Positions 1 to 7,547 of a DNA stretch of 33,148 nucleotides are shown here, in pieces. Position 1 is the stretch's first letter; each line of letters begins with the position of its first letter. Position numbers and translations under genes: made by a program. Source of the DNA: an uncultured Verrucomicrobia subdivision 3 bacterium (lineage in GTDB: Bacteria; Verrucomicrobiota; Verrucomicrobiia; Limisphaerales; UBA11358); the NCBI GenBank assembly GCA_903861445.1, contig CAIOUK010000095.1, positions 1 through 33,148 of the forward strand, given 5' to 3'. The notes beneath the pieces are model-generated. The model saw nothing but the letters and a program-made list of their open reading frames with translations. It had not been told where the DNA came from and did no database searches.

Positions 1-1
1 C

Positions 2-1360
2 GAGAACACGACCAATACCTTCAGTGTGACGACGAACGACGTGGTGCAGACGCCGGGCGGTTATCTGACCATCGTGAGCGTGAGTGCGACGAACGGCATT
101 GCCACCATTGTGAACGGGACGAACATCGTGTTTGCGCCGACACATAATTTCAATGGCACGGCGACCATTGGCTATACGATTACGGACAATATGGGCGGGA
201 CAAATAGCACGGTGGTGACGGTGACGGTTGGTAGCGTAGCCGACATCGTGGTGTCGGTAGCCGGCCCAGCCAGTGTGACGGTGGGTGATTCATTCTTCTA
301 TACCATTGGGGTAAGTAATGCCGGCCCATCAACGGCAATCAACACGCTCGTGACGAATTTAATACCGACGAATCTGGTCTTTTCCAGTGCTTCGGGTGGT
401 GGGTTGTTCACAAATAAGCTGGTGATTTGGCCGATTATTCCGACGTTGACGAACGGCCAATCCACCAATTTTATTTTGACCGTGTCATCAGTCATCGGTA
501 AGACGACCAATTTACCCACGTCCAATCCATTTAATTTTATTCAGACCAACTCAACGCCGTCGGTGGGCTTACTGACCAATCGGGCTTTCGCGTTTGCGGC
601 AACTTATGATCCGAACCTTACCAACAACAGTGCCTCAACAGTCTATACCAATGCCCAGGTCAATACGCTGATCGTGCCGGGTGTGCTTAGTGTGTTTATC
701 GCGACCAATAATTATCCGACCAACGGAGTGCTCACCAATACAATTACTCCGATCGGGCCTAACTTATTTGTTGTCGGCACCAGCGCGTTTAATCCGCAAA
801 CCGGGCTTTATGAAGAAAATGTGACGGTGACAAATATCGGTCTGGCACCGATTCACTCCGTGCGGCTTTATATCAGCGGCCTGCGCAGTGGGGTGACGCT
901 TTACAATGTGACGGGCACTAACAATGGTATGCCTTATGTGGAATATGATGCGCCTTACAGCGCGCCGCTGAATCCCTATCCGCAGGCCAATAACCATGTC
1001 AGCTTCCAATTGGAATTTTATGTGGCCGACCGCCGACCGTTCACCAACAGCCTGGTGGCTGTGGCCACACCCGTGACGACGACGGGTGGCATCAATGGCA
1101 CGCCGGTCGCGGGGAATCCCACGCAGATTACAGATGCCCGGTATCAAACCGACCGCTTCCTGATCGAATTCCCATCCGTTCCGGGTCACACTTACACGAT
1201 TCTTTATGGCAATACCGTGAATTCGATCACGAACATTGCTGTTCCGTCCATCGTGGCTTCGGCGAATGTGACGCAATGGTATGATGATGGTCCGCCCAAA
1301 ACCATTAGCACACCCACGTCGGCTGGATCTCGGTTCTATCTGGTAATTCAAAATAACTAA
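2..1360 (+). CDS. Large secreted surface protein with DUF11 domain, C-terminal part (5' end outside window)
   Basis: The frame is open from base 2 with no start signal, so this is the last 452 residues of a longer protein; a GTG at 26 is internal. The first roughly 70 residues resemble a cadherin-like/Ig-like repeat (FNGTATIGYTITDNMGG). Next comes a DUF11-type beta-sandwich beginning near ADIVVSV and containing VSNAGPS and LTNGQSTNF. The C-terminal 200 residues are beta-rich, with a final segment (VPGHTYTILYG) like domains that end many verrucomicrobial extracellular proteins. Composition is strongly Thr/Asn/Val rich with few charges, typical of surface or adhesin-like proteins. I see no PEP-CTERM tail or transmembrane anchor at the C-terminus. 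The next gene starts 8 bases downstream and is probably cotranscribed. The DUF11 call is family knowledge; the adhesive or surface role is inference. Confidence 0.75.
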   Translation, partial: ENTTNTFSVTTNDVVQTPGGYLTIVSVSATNGIATIVNGTNIVFAPTHNFNGTATIGYTITDNMGGTNSTVVTVTVGSVADIVVSVAGPASVTVGDSFFYTIGVSNAGPSTAINTLVTNLIPTNLVFSSASGGGLFTNKLVIWPIIPTLTNGQSTNFILTVSSVIGKTTNLPTSNPFNFIQTNSTPSVGLLTNRAFAFAATYDPNLTNNSASTVYTNAQVNTLIVPGVLSVFIATNNYPTNGVLTNTITPIGPNLFVVGTSAFNPQTGLYEENVTVTNIGLAPIHSVRLYISGLRSGVTLYNVTGTNNGMPYVEYDAPYSAPLNPYPQANNHVSFQLEFYVADRRPFTNSLVAVATPVTTTGGINGTPVAGNPTQITDARYQTDRFLIEFPSVPGHTYTILYGNTVNSITNIAVPSIVASANVTQWYDDGPPKTISTPTSAGSRFYLVIQNN

Positions 1361-1368
1361 ATTATTTC

Positions 1369-2400
1369 ATGAATAATAATTACAGAGCTTGGCGCGTGCC
1401 GGTGTGTAGCACCCTGTTGTTGGCCACGGCTGTTTCGGCCGAGCAGGATTTAAAAACTTACTTAGATTCAACCAATCGCGTGACCCTCTCGTTCCGGTTT
1501 GGGTTGAACATCTCCGGAAAATTTAAAGGCACCGGCGGCATTCTTGGTGGGGCTGGCCATTACGCCGATGGCTATGTCCTTACCGATGTCAGCGGCAATG
1601 CCGGCAACCAGACCTGGTATTGGGGGTATCAAAATGCAAGTCAGGTCAATGCCTCCGCGCCCAACTCGATCGATATGCACCGCTACTCGGCGGGCGGCTT
1701 GACCGGTGAAAATTCCGGTGACGACTCGCCGTATCTCGGCGCGGAAATTACATACAACCACGAATTCGGCATCAAGGAAGATTGGCATCATCTCCGTTAC
1801 GGTCTGGAAGTTGCCTTCAACTTCATGCCGATTGAGTTTAATAGTGGCGGGCTTTACAGTGCCGTTTCCCGCATCACGGATACCTACGGCTACACGGCTG
1901 GCACCACGCCGCCCGGTGCGCCGTATGCCGGCGGCTATCAGGGACCTAATTTTGTTCTGAATGTTCCGCCCATCAATTCGTCCACGGCGCTCGTTCCGGG
2001 CGCGTCGTTTTTGGCGCAACAGCATTTTGATGCGAATCTCTGGGGCTTTCGCCTTGGGCCTTACATTGAATATCCGCTGAGTAAAAAATGGAATTTACAT
2101 CTCTCCGGCGGTCTGGCGGTTGGCCTGCTGGACGCCGAAGCAAACTGGAAAGAAAAACTTACGGACCCATTGAATAACGTAAGCATCACTGCTTCCGGCA
2201 GTGGTAGCGATACGAGTTTGCTGTGGGGTTATTACATCGGCTTGGAAGCGGCTTACCAGATCAATAAAGACTGGGGCATTGAGGCCGGCGTGCAATTTCA
2301 AGACCTCGGCACTTATAGCCACAACTTCGGTGGCCGCGTGGCGGAGCTGGACTTGAGCCAGTCAATTTTTGTCCACGTCGGTGTCAGCTATAGCTTCTAA
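1369..2400 (+). CDS. Outer-membrane beta-barrel protein
   Basis: This is a 343-residue protein with an N-terminal signal peptide (Arg-containing n-region, hydrophobic LLLATAV, likely cleavage after VSA before EQ). The mature part has alternating polar and apolar strands rich in Gly, Tyr and Trp, such as LHLSGGLAVGLLDAE and WGYYIGLEAAYQI. It ends in a strand finishing with a C-terminal Phe (VHVGVSYSF), the classic BAM-recognised last strand of outer-membrane barrels. The size fits a porin-like or OmpA-barrel-like protein of about 12-14 strands. The ATG lies 8 bases after the preceding surface-protein gene, which suggests an operon; the barrel might anchor or export that partner, but this is inference. 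A perfect hairpin follows the stop codon. The exact family cannot be named from the sequence alone. Confidence 0.75.
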   Translation: MNNNYRAWRVPVCSTLLLATAVSAEQDLKTYLDSTNRVTLSFRFGLNISGKFKGTGGILGGAGHYADGYVLTDVSGNAGNQTWYWGYQNASQVNASAPNSIDMHRYSAGGLTGENSGDDSPYLGAEITYNHEFGIKEDWHHLRYGLEVAFNFMPIEFNSGGLYSAVSRITDTYGYTAGTTPPGAPYAGGYQGPNFVLNVPPINSSTALVPGASFLAQQHFDANLWGFRLGPYIEYPLSKKWNLHLSGGLAVGLLDAEANWKEKLTDPLNNVSITASGSGSDTSLLWGYYIGLEAAYQINKDWGIEAGVQFQDLGTYSHNFGGRVAELDLSQSIFVHVGVSYSF

Positions 2401-2416
2401 AGCTTCAAAAATTTGC

Positions 2417-2448
2417 GTGGTGGAATCGGTGGAAACCGATTCCACCAC
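2417..2448. terminator. Perfect 14-bp hairpin between convergent genes, likely bidirectional terminator
   Basis: The arms GTGGTGGAATCGGT and ACCGATTCCACCAC are perfectly complementary and are separated by a GGAA tetraloop. A T-rich stretch follows on the plus strand. It lies between the stop codons of the plus-strand barrel gene (2400) and the minus-strand gene (2472), where a two-way terminator is expected. The U-tract is interrupted (CTTTCAATTT), so termination efficiency is uncertain. Confidence 0.7.
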
Positions 2449-2471
2449 TTTCAATTTACCCCATCGAGGAG

Positions 2472-3266
2472 TTATTCTTTCCAGTCAAACACCGTCTCTG
2501 CGTCGAGATATTTCCACACCTTGCCTTTTTTGATGCGCGGGGTCGTGCGCCCGACATAGTTGAGTAACCGACGCTCCCCATCCTTTTCCAAAATGAAATA
2601 AAGCGGTGTCACCATCATGGCCACGAGCGGATTTGTGGGGATCATTTTTAGCCGCACAACCGGACGATGGTTCAAAGATGATTCACTTTCCTTGGTTAGT
2701 TGAAAATTATAAGTGCATTCCTGTTCGAGCGCGACAAAGCGAAACTTAACGCTGGCGCCTTTCATCAACTCTTCCCAGTGTGCGATAATGAACGGGTAGA
2801 GATTGTCGGCGATCAGCGTATCTGGCTGGAGCGGTTCGCCGTCGGTTTTTTTTCGGACGGCGGGCGAGTGGCAATAATCAATCAGGATACGCCGCGCGCC
2901 GGGATTCTTCGGATCTGCCACCGTCTGAATATCGCCAAAAATATTCGCGCGGGGCTCGGACATCGTGTAGTCCGTCAACTGGCCATCCTGATAAGCGATG
3001 TTTTCCACTGCCACCAGCGTGCCGTCCGGCTGGAGAAATTTCCGTTCCACGCGCAGGGTGTCGCCGGTTTGCGTCGCTGTGCGTTGAAAGATGAACAAAA
3101 CTTTTTTTCGCTCGGAATCTTTCTGGTAAATCGTGCCGGTGAGGAACTTGGGCTCGGCGAGATGGTTCGGGTTGACCGTGAACTCATTTGCGCGACTCGA
3201 CCATGACGTGAGCAAGCCGGCCACCAGCAAAATGAGCCGGAGACTAAATACGTTTGGAAATATCAT
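2472..3266 (-). CDS. Secreted protein of unknown function
   Basis: This is a 264-residue protein with a signal peptide (hydrophobic LRLILLVAGLLTSW, then a probable cleavage around SRA-NE). The mature domain is mixed alpha/beta, with many Lys/Glu pairs and recurring strand-like stretches (VKFRFVALEQECTYNF and YFILEKDGERRLLNYVG). I do not recognise a named family; the overall look resembles uncharacterised secreted DUF3108-like or lipocalin-like beta-rich proteins, but that is only an impression. It is the last gene of a minus-strand cluster: its ATG follows the msrA stop by 21 bases, and the Tsp-type protease lies further upstream. This suggests a periplasmic, possibly stress-related, role by association only. 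A hairpin at 2417-2448 closes the unit. Confidence 0.7.
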   Translation of the reverse strand: MIFPNVFSLRLILLVAGLLTSWSSRANEFTVNPNHLAEPKFLTGTIYQKDSERKKVLFIFQRTATQTGDTLRVERKFLQPDGTLVAVENIAYQDGQLTDYTMSEPRANIFGDIQTVADPKNPGARRILIDYCHSPAVRKKTDGEPLQPDTLIADNLYPFIIAHWEELMKGASVKFRFVALEQECTYNFQLTKESESSLNHRPVVRLKMIPTNPLVAMMVTPLYFILEKDGERRLLNYVGRTTPRIKKGKVWKYLDAETVFDWKE

Positions 3267-3287
3267 GTAATACCCCGGGTGCGCCCT

Positions 3288-3944
3288 TTACCGAACGGTC
3301 TGCGGTGAATCCTTGATGACGTTTTTATGCTGCAACTTTTTAACCTTGGGCGCAATGGTTAGCTGGCAGTAAGGCTCATGTCCGTGCGCGTCAAAGTAAC
3401 CCTGATGATAATCTTCGGCCTTGAAAAACTTCTTGAACGGCGTGATTTCCGTCACAATTGGCCGTAAAAAATCCTGCTGTGCTGTCAGCTTGGATTTTTC
3501 CGCGACCAGTTTTTGCTGCTCGTCATGGTAGAAAATCACGGAACGATATTGCGTGCCCTCGTCCGCGCCCTGCCGGTTGAGCGTGGTCGGGTCGTGCGCC
3601 TGCCAGAACACCTCCAGTAATTGCGCGAAAGAAATTTTTGCCGGGTCAAATTCAATCTGCGTCACCTCCGCGTGGCCGGTGTTACCGCTGCAGACTTCCG
3701 GATACGTCGGGTTTTCCGTGTGGCCGCCGGCGTAGCCGCTCGTCACGGAAATCACGCCAGGCAGCCGTTCATAGACGGCCTCCATGCACCAGAAACAGCC
3801 GCCGCCCAAGGTGGCGACCTCGATTTTATTTGTGCTCATTGTGTTGGTGGACTGCGCGACCGCCGCCAGATTCAGGGCGACGGCGGCGAACAGATAAAAA
3901 AGCTTCATGTTGGCAAAGGTTTGACCGCCTCCCGGCCAATCCAT
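3288..3944 (-). CDS. msrA: Peptide methionine sulfoxide reductase MsrA, predicted exported
   Basis: MsrA reduces the S-epimer of methionine sulfoxide in oxidised proteins. The active-site motif GGGCFWCME is intact, followed by the conserved VTSGYAGG, NPTYPEVCSG(N)TGHAE, HDPTTLNRQG, GTQYRS and DYHQGYF blocks, so the catalytic domain is complete. Ahead of it is a hydrophobic leader (KLFYLFAAVALNLAAVAQS) that looks like a signal peptide, implying a periplasmic MsrA. Two starts compete. The ATG at 3944 has a strong Shine-Dalgarno (GGGAGG, 6 bases upstream) but gives a 12-residue extension with no positive charge before the leader. The ATG at 3908 gives a conventional signal peptide starting MKLFYLF but has GGGAGG about 19 bases away. 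I list the longer form. It follows yacG closely and precedes a secreted unknown. Confidence 0.92.
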   Translation of the reverse strand: MDWPGGGQTFANMKLFYLFAAVALNLAAVAQSTNTMSTNKIEVATLGGGCFWCMEAVYERLPGVISVTSGYAGGHTENPTYPEVCSGNTGHAEVTQIEFDPAKISFAQLLEVFWQAHDPTTLNRQGADEGTQYRSVIFYHDEQQKLVAEKSKLTAQQDFLRPIVTEITPFKKFFKAEDYHQGYFDAHGHEPYCQLTIAPKVKKLQHKNVIKDSPQTVR

Positions 3945-3950
3945 TCAATT

Positions 3951-3956
3951 CCTCCC
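3951..3956 (-). promoter_or_regulatory. Strong ribosome binding site for msrA long start
   Basis: On the minus strand the bases read GGGAGG, followed by AATTGA and then ATG at 3944. This is one of the few textbook Shine-Dalgarno sequences in the window. It decides in favour of the 3944 start over the internal ATG at 3908. Confidence 0.6.
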
Positions 3957-3965
3957 AAAGTAAAT

Positions 3966-4176
3966 TCATTCCTCCGGCCGGTCCAAGTGTTCACCCGGCG
4001 GCAGGTCGGCAAACTTTTCAAAATGTTCCGGCCGGAGCGGTTCGGAAATCGCGTGCTCGCCCACCCAGCCATTTGCCAAGGTCAATCAGTTTGCAGCGGT
4101 GCGAACAGAACGGCCCGTATTTGCCCGCGAACCAATCGCCTGCCTTTTTGCACGTCGGACACTTGACGGCGGGCAT
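3966..4176 (-). pseudogene. yacG: YacG-like zinc-finger protein (DNA gyrase inhibitor family) with an apparent +1 frameshift
   Basis: From the ATG at 4176 the frame encodes MPAVKCPTCKKAGDWF and continues through FCSHRCKLIDLGKW. This gives the YacG zinc knuckle Cys6-x2-Cys9-x14-Cys24-x3-Cys28 and the family's CKLIDLGKWL block. The frame then diverges and stops at 4018 after 52 residues. One base over, the other frame continues naturally with GEHAISEPLRPEHFEKF and on to DRPEE, stopping at 3966. Removing one G from the GGGTGGG run (plus-strand CCCACCC at 4060-4066) joins both halves into one roughly 70-residue protein of the usual YacG length. YacG binds GyrB and inhibits gyrase in E. coli. The gene starts 2 bases after the stop of the upstream gene and ends 21 bases before msrA. 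A sequencing or assembly error is as likely as a real mutation. Confidence 0.75.
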
Positions 4177-4178
4177 GA

Positions 4179-4676
4179 CTAGCGCGTCGCCTTGGCCAGC
4201 GCTTTCAAATCCGTGATGACTTTGGCCGCTTCATCGTTAGTCGCCCCGGCGTCGAGCAGAATCTTGCGGACATCGTCCAGCAACGTCGTCTCTTGGACGG
4301 TGGTGACGGTGGCTCCGTTGCACAACGAATGCAGGTTGCGGGCGAGCTTGTTCAAGTGATCGCTCATCGTCGTTTTGCCTAGCACGGCGGGCAACAAATC
4401 TTGCGTGAGGGTCTGCACGGCTTCCGCCGACGGCTTTCTGCCCTGCGCCGCTGTCGTCAGATGCGCCAGCAGCAAGGCTTTTTGTTCCGCCGAGGCCTTG
4501 GCGGTGTAGTTCAACGCCGACAAGTCCGCGCGGAGGTCGGCGATGTTTCTGAAAGTCGCCGCAAGCGTGGCTTCGTCGTTCGGAGCAGGGGTGGTCTGTG
4601 CATTGCTTTGGCTTGCACCGGTCAGCACGATGGCCGCGCCGGTCAAAATAATTTTTAGGAAGGTGATGGTTTTCAT
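4179..4676 (-). CDS. Small secreted helical protein of unknown function
   Basis: This is a 165-residue protein with a clear signal peptide (MKTITFLKIILTGAAIVLTG, cleavage probably at SNA-QT). The mature part is Ala/Leu/Thr rich and almost entirely predicted helix, with two similar helical hairpins separated by a Gly/Asn segment around LCNGATVTT. I do not recognise the family. The ATG lies 5 bases downstream of the stop of the Tsp-type protease gene, and the gene is followed 2 bases later by yacG, so it is firmly inside this operon. A role as an adaptor, chaperone or substrate of the neighbouring periplasmic protease is conceivable, but it is guesswork from position only. Confidence 0.7.
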   Translation of the reverse strand: MKTITFLKIILTGAAIVLTGASQSNAQTTPAPNDEATLAATFRNIADLRADLSALNYTAKASAEQKALLLAHLTTAAQGRKPSAEAVQTLTQDLLPAVLGKTTMSDHLNKLARNLHSLCNGATVTTVQETTLLDDVRKILLDAGATNDEAAKVITDLKALAKATR

Positions 4677-4681
4677 AATTT

Positions 4682-7033
4682 TTATTGGTTGGCGATCAGT
4701 GGGCGATTTTTAGCGGCCAGCGAAATATAATCAAGCAGGATGTTTTCCGTTTCGTCAAGAACGGGATCAAACGCCGGCGCGGATTTTTTGCCGTTCACTT
4801 TACTTGGGTTCGTGCCGGTGAAGGTGTGGGCTGGCTTCGGGTCGCTATTTCCGGTTTTGGTGACGATGTTGTTGGAGGTGCTGCCACTGGTGGCCGTCAC
4901 CGTGTTGGTGTCTTCGATTCCGGGGCGATATTCCGTCAAGCCCGGTTCGCCGGCGTTCTTGACGGTGATTTCATAAATTTTCAGCGCCGAAGCCGGCCGC
5001 GCGTTTCGTTCCGTCTCACGGGCCTTGTTTTGCCGGGCAATGCGCTCGCGTTCCTGGATGGCGGCGCGTTCATTCAAAGTGACGGTTTTGTCGGCCTGCA
5101 ATTTTTGAAATTGCGCGATGTCTTGCTGGACGTAGAGAAAATCCTGATTCGTCACGATTCGTTCAGTCGAGCGCGATTTGAGCGCGGCGAGAAACGGCTG
5201 AATCAAATTCAACTTATCGTAGGCGGCGGGCCGGATGGTGTCCCACGGCAACGGATTGTCGAGCGCGGTCTCGCCAATCTGGGTGGAATAATTCAACACG
5301 TCCGGCAAAACCATGTCCGGCTCGACGCCTTTGAGTTGGGTGGACGCGCCACTGACGCGGTAGAATTTGCGGATGGTGATTTTGATGGTGCCGGGATCAT
5401 TCGTGCTGCCGAGCATGAACGGCTTGAGCGGATTCAAATTTTGCACCGTCCCTTTGCCGAAGGTCGAGGTGTCGCCGATAATGACCGCCCGGCCATAATC
5501 CTGCAAGGCCGCCGCCGCGATTTCCGAGGCGGACGCGCTGAAGCGGTTGATCATCACCGCGAGCGGGCCGTCGTAAATCTGCATCCCTTCCGGCGCGGAA
5601 TCCACCGCCACCCGACCGTCCGGGTCGCGCGCGAGCACCACTGGACCACCCTTGATGAACAGGCCGGTGAACTTGATGGCTTCCTCCAGCGACCCGCCGC
5701 CGTTGGATCGCAAATCAATGATGATGGCGGAAACTTTTTCCTGGGTCAGCCGCCGCACCAGCTTGGCCACATCGAGTGAACAATATTTCGGCGAGGCGTG
5801 GCTGCTGTTGCCCGTCAGACTGTCCATGGTCGCGTAAAACGAAGGCAATTCCAGCAGGCCAAGACGTTTGCCGTCCGGCAGTTCAATCAACTTGGCCTTG
5901 GCCTCGGAGTCTTCGAGTTTGATTTCATCACGGATGAGCGTGACCACCTCGCGTTTGGTGCGGTCGGTGGCCGGGCTGATAGTCAGCCGAACCTCCGTGC
6001 CTTTCTTGCCGCGGATTTGTTGGACGACTTTTTCCAAGTCCATGTCCACCACGTCCACCACCGGTTGACTGCCCTGCGCGACGCCGACGATGCGGTCGCC
6101 TTCGTGCAGCAATTTGCTTTTCGTTGCCGGGCCGCCGGGCACCAGCGACATGATGGTGCAATAGCCATCGTCCTCGTGCAGTTGCGCGCCGATGCCGAAA
6201 AGCGCGAGGTTCATTTGCATGGCGAAATCCTGTGCGCCCGGCGCGCTGTAATATTCCGAGTGCGGATCGTAGGCGATCGCGAGGCAGTGGAGGTAGGCTT
6301 GCAATACGTTTTCGCTGTCCCAGTTCGTCATCATCCGCAACGTCCAACGGTAATGTCGCGCGAGCGTGGCCGTGATGTTCGTGGTGGCGTCTGCCGGCAA
6401 TTTCACGGTGAAGTTGCCGTTAGTCTCGGCGATTTCGCGCGTGAGTTTTTCCTGGAGAAATTCATAGCGCAGCCGTTGTCGCCAAAGCTGGTGTAGTTCA
6501 TCCATATTTTTTGAAAACGGCTCGTGGCGACGATCCACGAGAATCTTATCATCCGCGTTGAACTTAAATTTCTCGTGAGCCAGCATGCCGTCCACATAGC
6601 TCACATGCTGCTGGTAACGTTCGGCGTAGCGCTGGTAAATGGCAAACGCCGGCGTCAAGTCCGCCACGCCGCGCCCGCCGGTTGTCAGCTGGTCGAGATG
6701 CGTGCGGTAACGGTCGAACTCCGCCAGATCGGCGGCGAGAAAATTTTCGTGGCGCGGATCCAGTGAATTAATGTAGCCGTCAAAAAAACGCTCCGACAAC
6801 TCCGCGTCCAGCGGGCGTTGCAGATAATGATATTCCTCCAGCAACCGCGCGGCGATGTAGGCGATGCGCGGCGCGTCCGCGCTGGGTTTCACGATTGGGG
6901 CGTTGGCGGAAGCATCTGCCGCCGGTTTAGCCGTCGCGCTCTGCAACCACAGGCTGGTGACGACGAGAACCGTCGCCAATGGGAGGAGTAAAATTTTTGT
7001 TAAACGCATGATGCTTGGCACAATTTGACTCAT
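4682..7033 (-). CDS. prc: Tail-specific (C-terminal processing) S41 protease, Tsp/Prc type
   Basis: This is a 783-residue periplasmic protease that cleaves proteins from or near their C-termini. The order is a signal peptide or anchor (MRLTKILLLPLATVLVV), then an N-terminal helical Tsp domain (about 55-240) with SLDPRHENF and YDPHSEYYS. A PDZ domain (about 265-350, GGPATKSKLLHEGDRIVGV) follows, then the S41 catalytic domain with LRSNGGGSLEEA. The catalytic Ser501 lies in RFSASASEI, with Asp512 and Lys527 (FGKGTVQ) forming the Ser-Lys dyad region. The C-terminal third matches the extra domain of E. coli-type Prc, and the length is near the Prc norm. The loop between Ser and Lys is one residue longer than in E. 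coli Tsp. An alternative start at 7009 (MRLTKILL) would trim eight residues. It heads the minus-strand envelope cluster, which suggests protein quality control with MsrA. Confidence 0.92.
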   Translation of the reverse strand: MSQIVPSIMRLTKILLLPLATVLVVTSLWLQSATAKPAADASANAPIVKPSADAPRIAYIAARLLEEYHYLQRPLDAELSERFFDGYINSLDPRHENFLAADLAEFDRYRTHLDQLTTGGRGVADLTPAFAIYQRYAERYQQHVSYVDGMLAHEKFKFNADDKILVDRRHEPFSKNMDELHQLWRQRLRYEFLQEKLTREIAETNGNFTVKLPADATTNITATLARHYRWTLRMMTNWDSENVLQAYLHCLAIAYDPHSEYYSAPGAQDFAMQMNLALFGIGAQLHEDDGYCTIMSLVPGGPATKSKLLHEGDRIVGVAQGSQPVVDVVDMDLEKVVQQIRGKKGTEVRLTISPATDRTKREVVTLIRDEIKLEDSEAKAKLIELPDGKRLGLLELPSFYATMDSLTGNSSHASPKYCSLDVAKLVRRLTQEKVSAIIIDLRSNGGGSLEEAIKFTGLFIKGGPVVLARDPDGRVAVDSAPEGMQIYDGPLAVMINRFSASASEIAAAALQDYGRAVIIGDTSTFGKGTVQNLNPLKPFMLGSTNDPGTIKITIRKFYRVSGASTQLKGVEPDMVLPDVLNYSTQIGETALDNPLPWDTIRPAAYDKLNLIQPFLAALKSRSTERIVTNQDFLYVQQDIAQFQKLQADKTVTLNERAAIQERERIARQNKARETERNARPASALKIYEITVKNAGEPGLTEYRPGIEDTNTVTATSGSTSNNIVTKTGNSDPKPAHTFTGTNPSKVNGKKSAPAFDPVLDETENILLDYISLAAKNRPLIANQ

Positions 7034-7252
7034 CCTAACCTAAATCGTTCACAGAAGAAAATAAATTGCGCCAAAAAACCGTCGGAATAAATTTATTGCC
7101 CGGCAGCGCCGAATTTTTGTCGGGCTGGCAGAGAAATATATTCGAATATTCGACTGGGAGTGGCCTTGACCCGATAGGGTGGACAGCTTTAGCCCAAACC
7201 AACACCGGGCAGCGGACGTTGGCAGGAGCGATTGCTTGAGTCGATTCAACAC
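7034..7252 (+). other. Gene-free stretch, possible small RNA on the plus strand
   Basis: I find no convincing protein here on either strand. The minus-strand open frame in the region runs through the antisense of tRNA-Pro and has no family look. The stretch includes overlapping palindromes ATATTCGAATAT (7138-7149) and TCGAATATTCGA (7142-7153). It also contains a GGGCT/AGCCC pair (about 7121 and 7195) and a small ACCC-GATA-GGGT hairpin. It ends immediately before a strong plus-strand terminator, so an unassigned short plus-strand transcript is plausible. I could not match it to 6S, SRP, tmRNA, RNase P or a known riboswitch by eye. Confidence 0.35.
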
Positions 7253-7280
7253 CGGAATCAAACGGGTTCCGGCTTTTTTA
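7253..7280 (+). terminator. Rho-independent terminator upstream of tRNA-Pro
   Basis: The stem CCGGAATC pairs with GGTTCCGG (one T-G wobble) around a 5-base loop and is followed by C then TTTTTT ATTTTT. This is a textbook intrinsic terminator reading on the plus strand. The only protein gene nearby upstream is on the minus strand, so the transcript it ends is unknown. Confidence 0.75.
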
Positions 7281-7372
7281 TTTTTACAATCTTTGGTGTG
7301 GTGGTTCGTGTGAAACTTGTCCGAGTTCGTCATTGAATCACGCCAACAAGTCGTTACACTGCGCGCATGGTT

Positions 7373-7450
7373 CGGGGCGTAGCGTAGCCCGGCTAGCGCG
7401 CTTGCTTGGGGTGCAAGAGGTCGGGAGTTCAAATCTCCCCGCCCCGACCA
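7373..7450 (+). tRNA. tRNA-Pro (anticodon GGG), CCA encoded
   Basis: The acceptor stem CGGGGCG pairs with CGCCCCG and is followed by discriminator A and a genome-encoded CCA. The anticodon arm is CTTGC, loop TTGGGGT, GCAAG, giving anticodon GGG (Pro, codons CCC/CCU). The T arm contains the GTTCAAATC motif flanked by complementary GGGAG/CTCCC. The D arm is GCGT, AGCCCGGCTA, GCGC. A complete cloverleaf is supported. The WXG/FtsK cassette begins about 100 bases downstream on the same strand. Confidence 0.95.
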
Positions 7451-7547
7451 TTTTTAATTTCACCAAAAGTTTCACGGAAATCCGTCCATTGCGCCGCCAC
7501 GCCGGTTTTGCCACAATCCGCCTTCAACCATTCACCAAAGAAAAATT

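Noticed and set aside
4685..5779. 364-residue plus-strand open frame inside the protease gene
   Set aside because: It is antisense to the conserved S41 and PDZ domains; it has no motif and composition typical of reverse frames.
7034..7252. Assignment of the orphan transcript to 6S, SRP, tmRNA or RNase P RNA
   Set aside because: None of the conserved cores of these RNAs could be found by eye, so only an unnamed candidate is reported.
7049..7432. 127-residue minus-strand open frame upstream of the Tsp gene
   Set aside because: It covers the antisense of tRNA-Pro and a terminator, has no family features, and its residue usage looks random.
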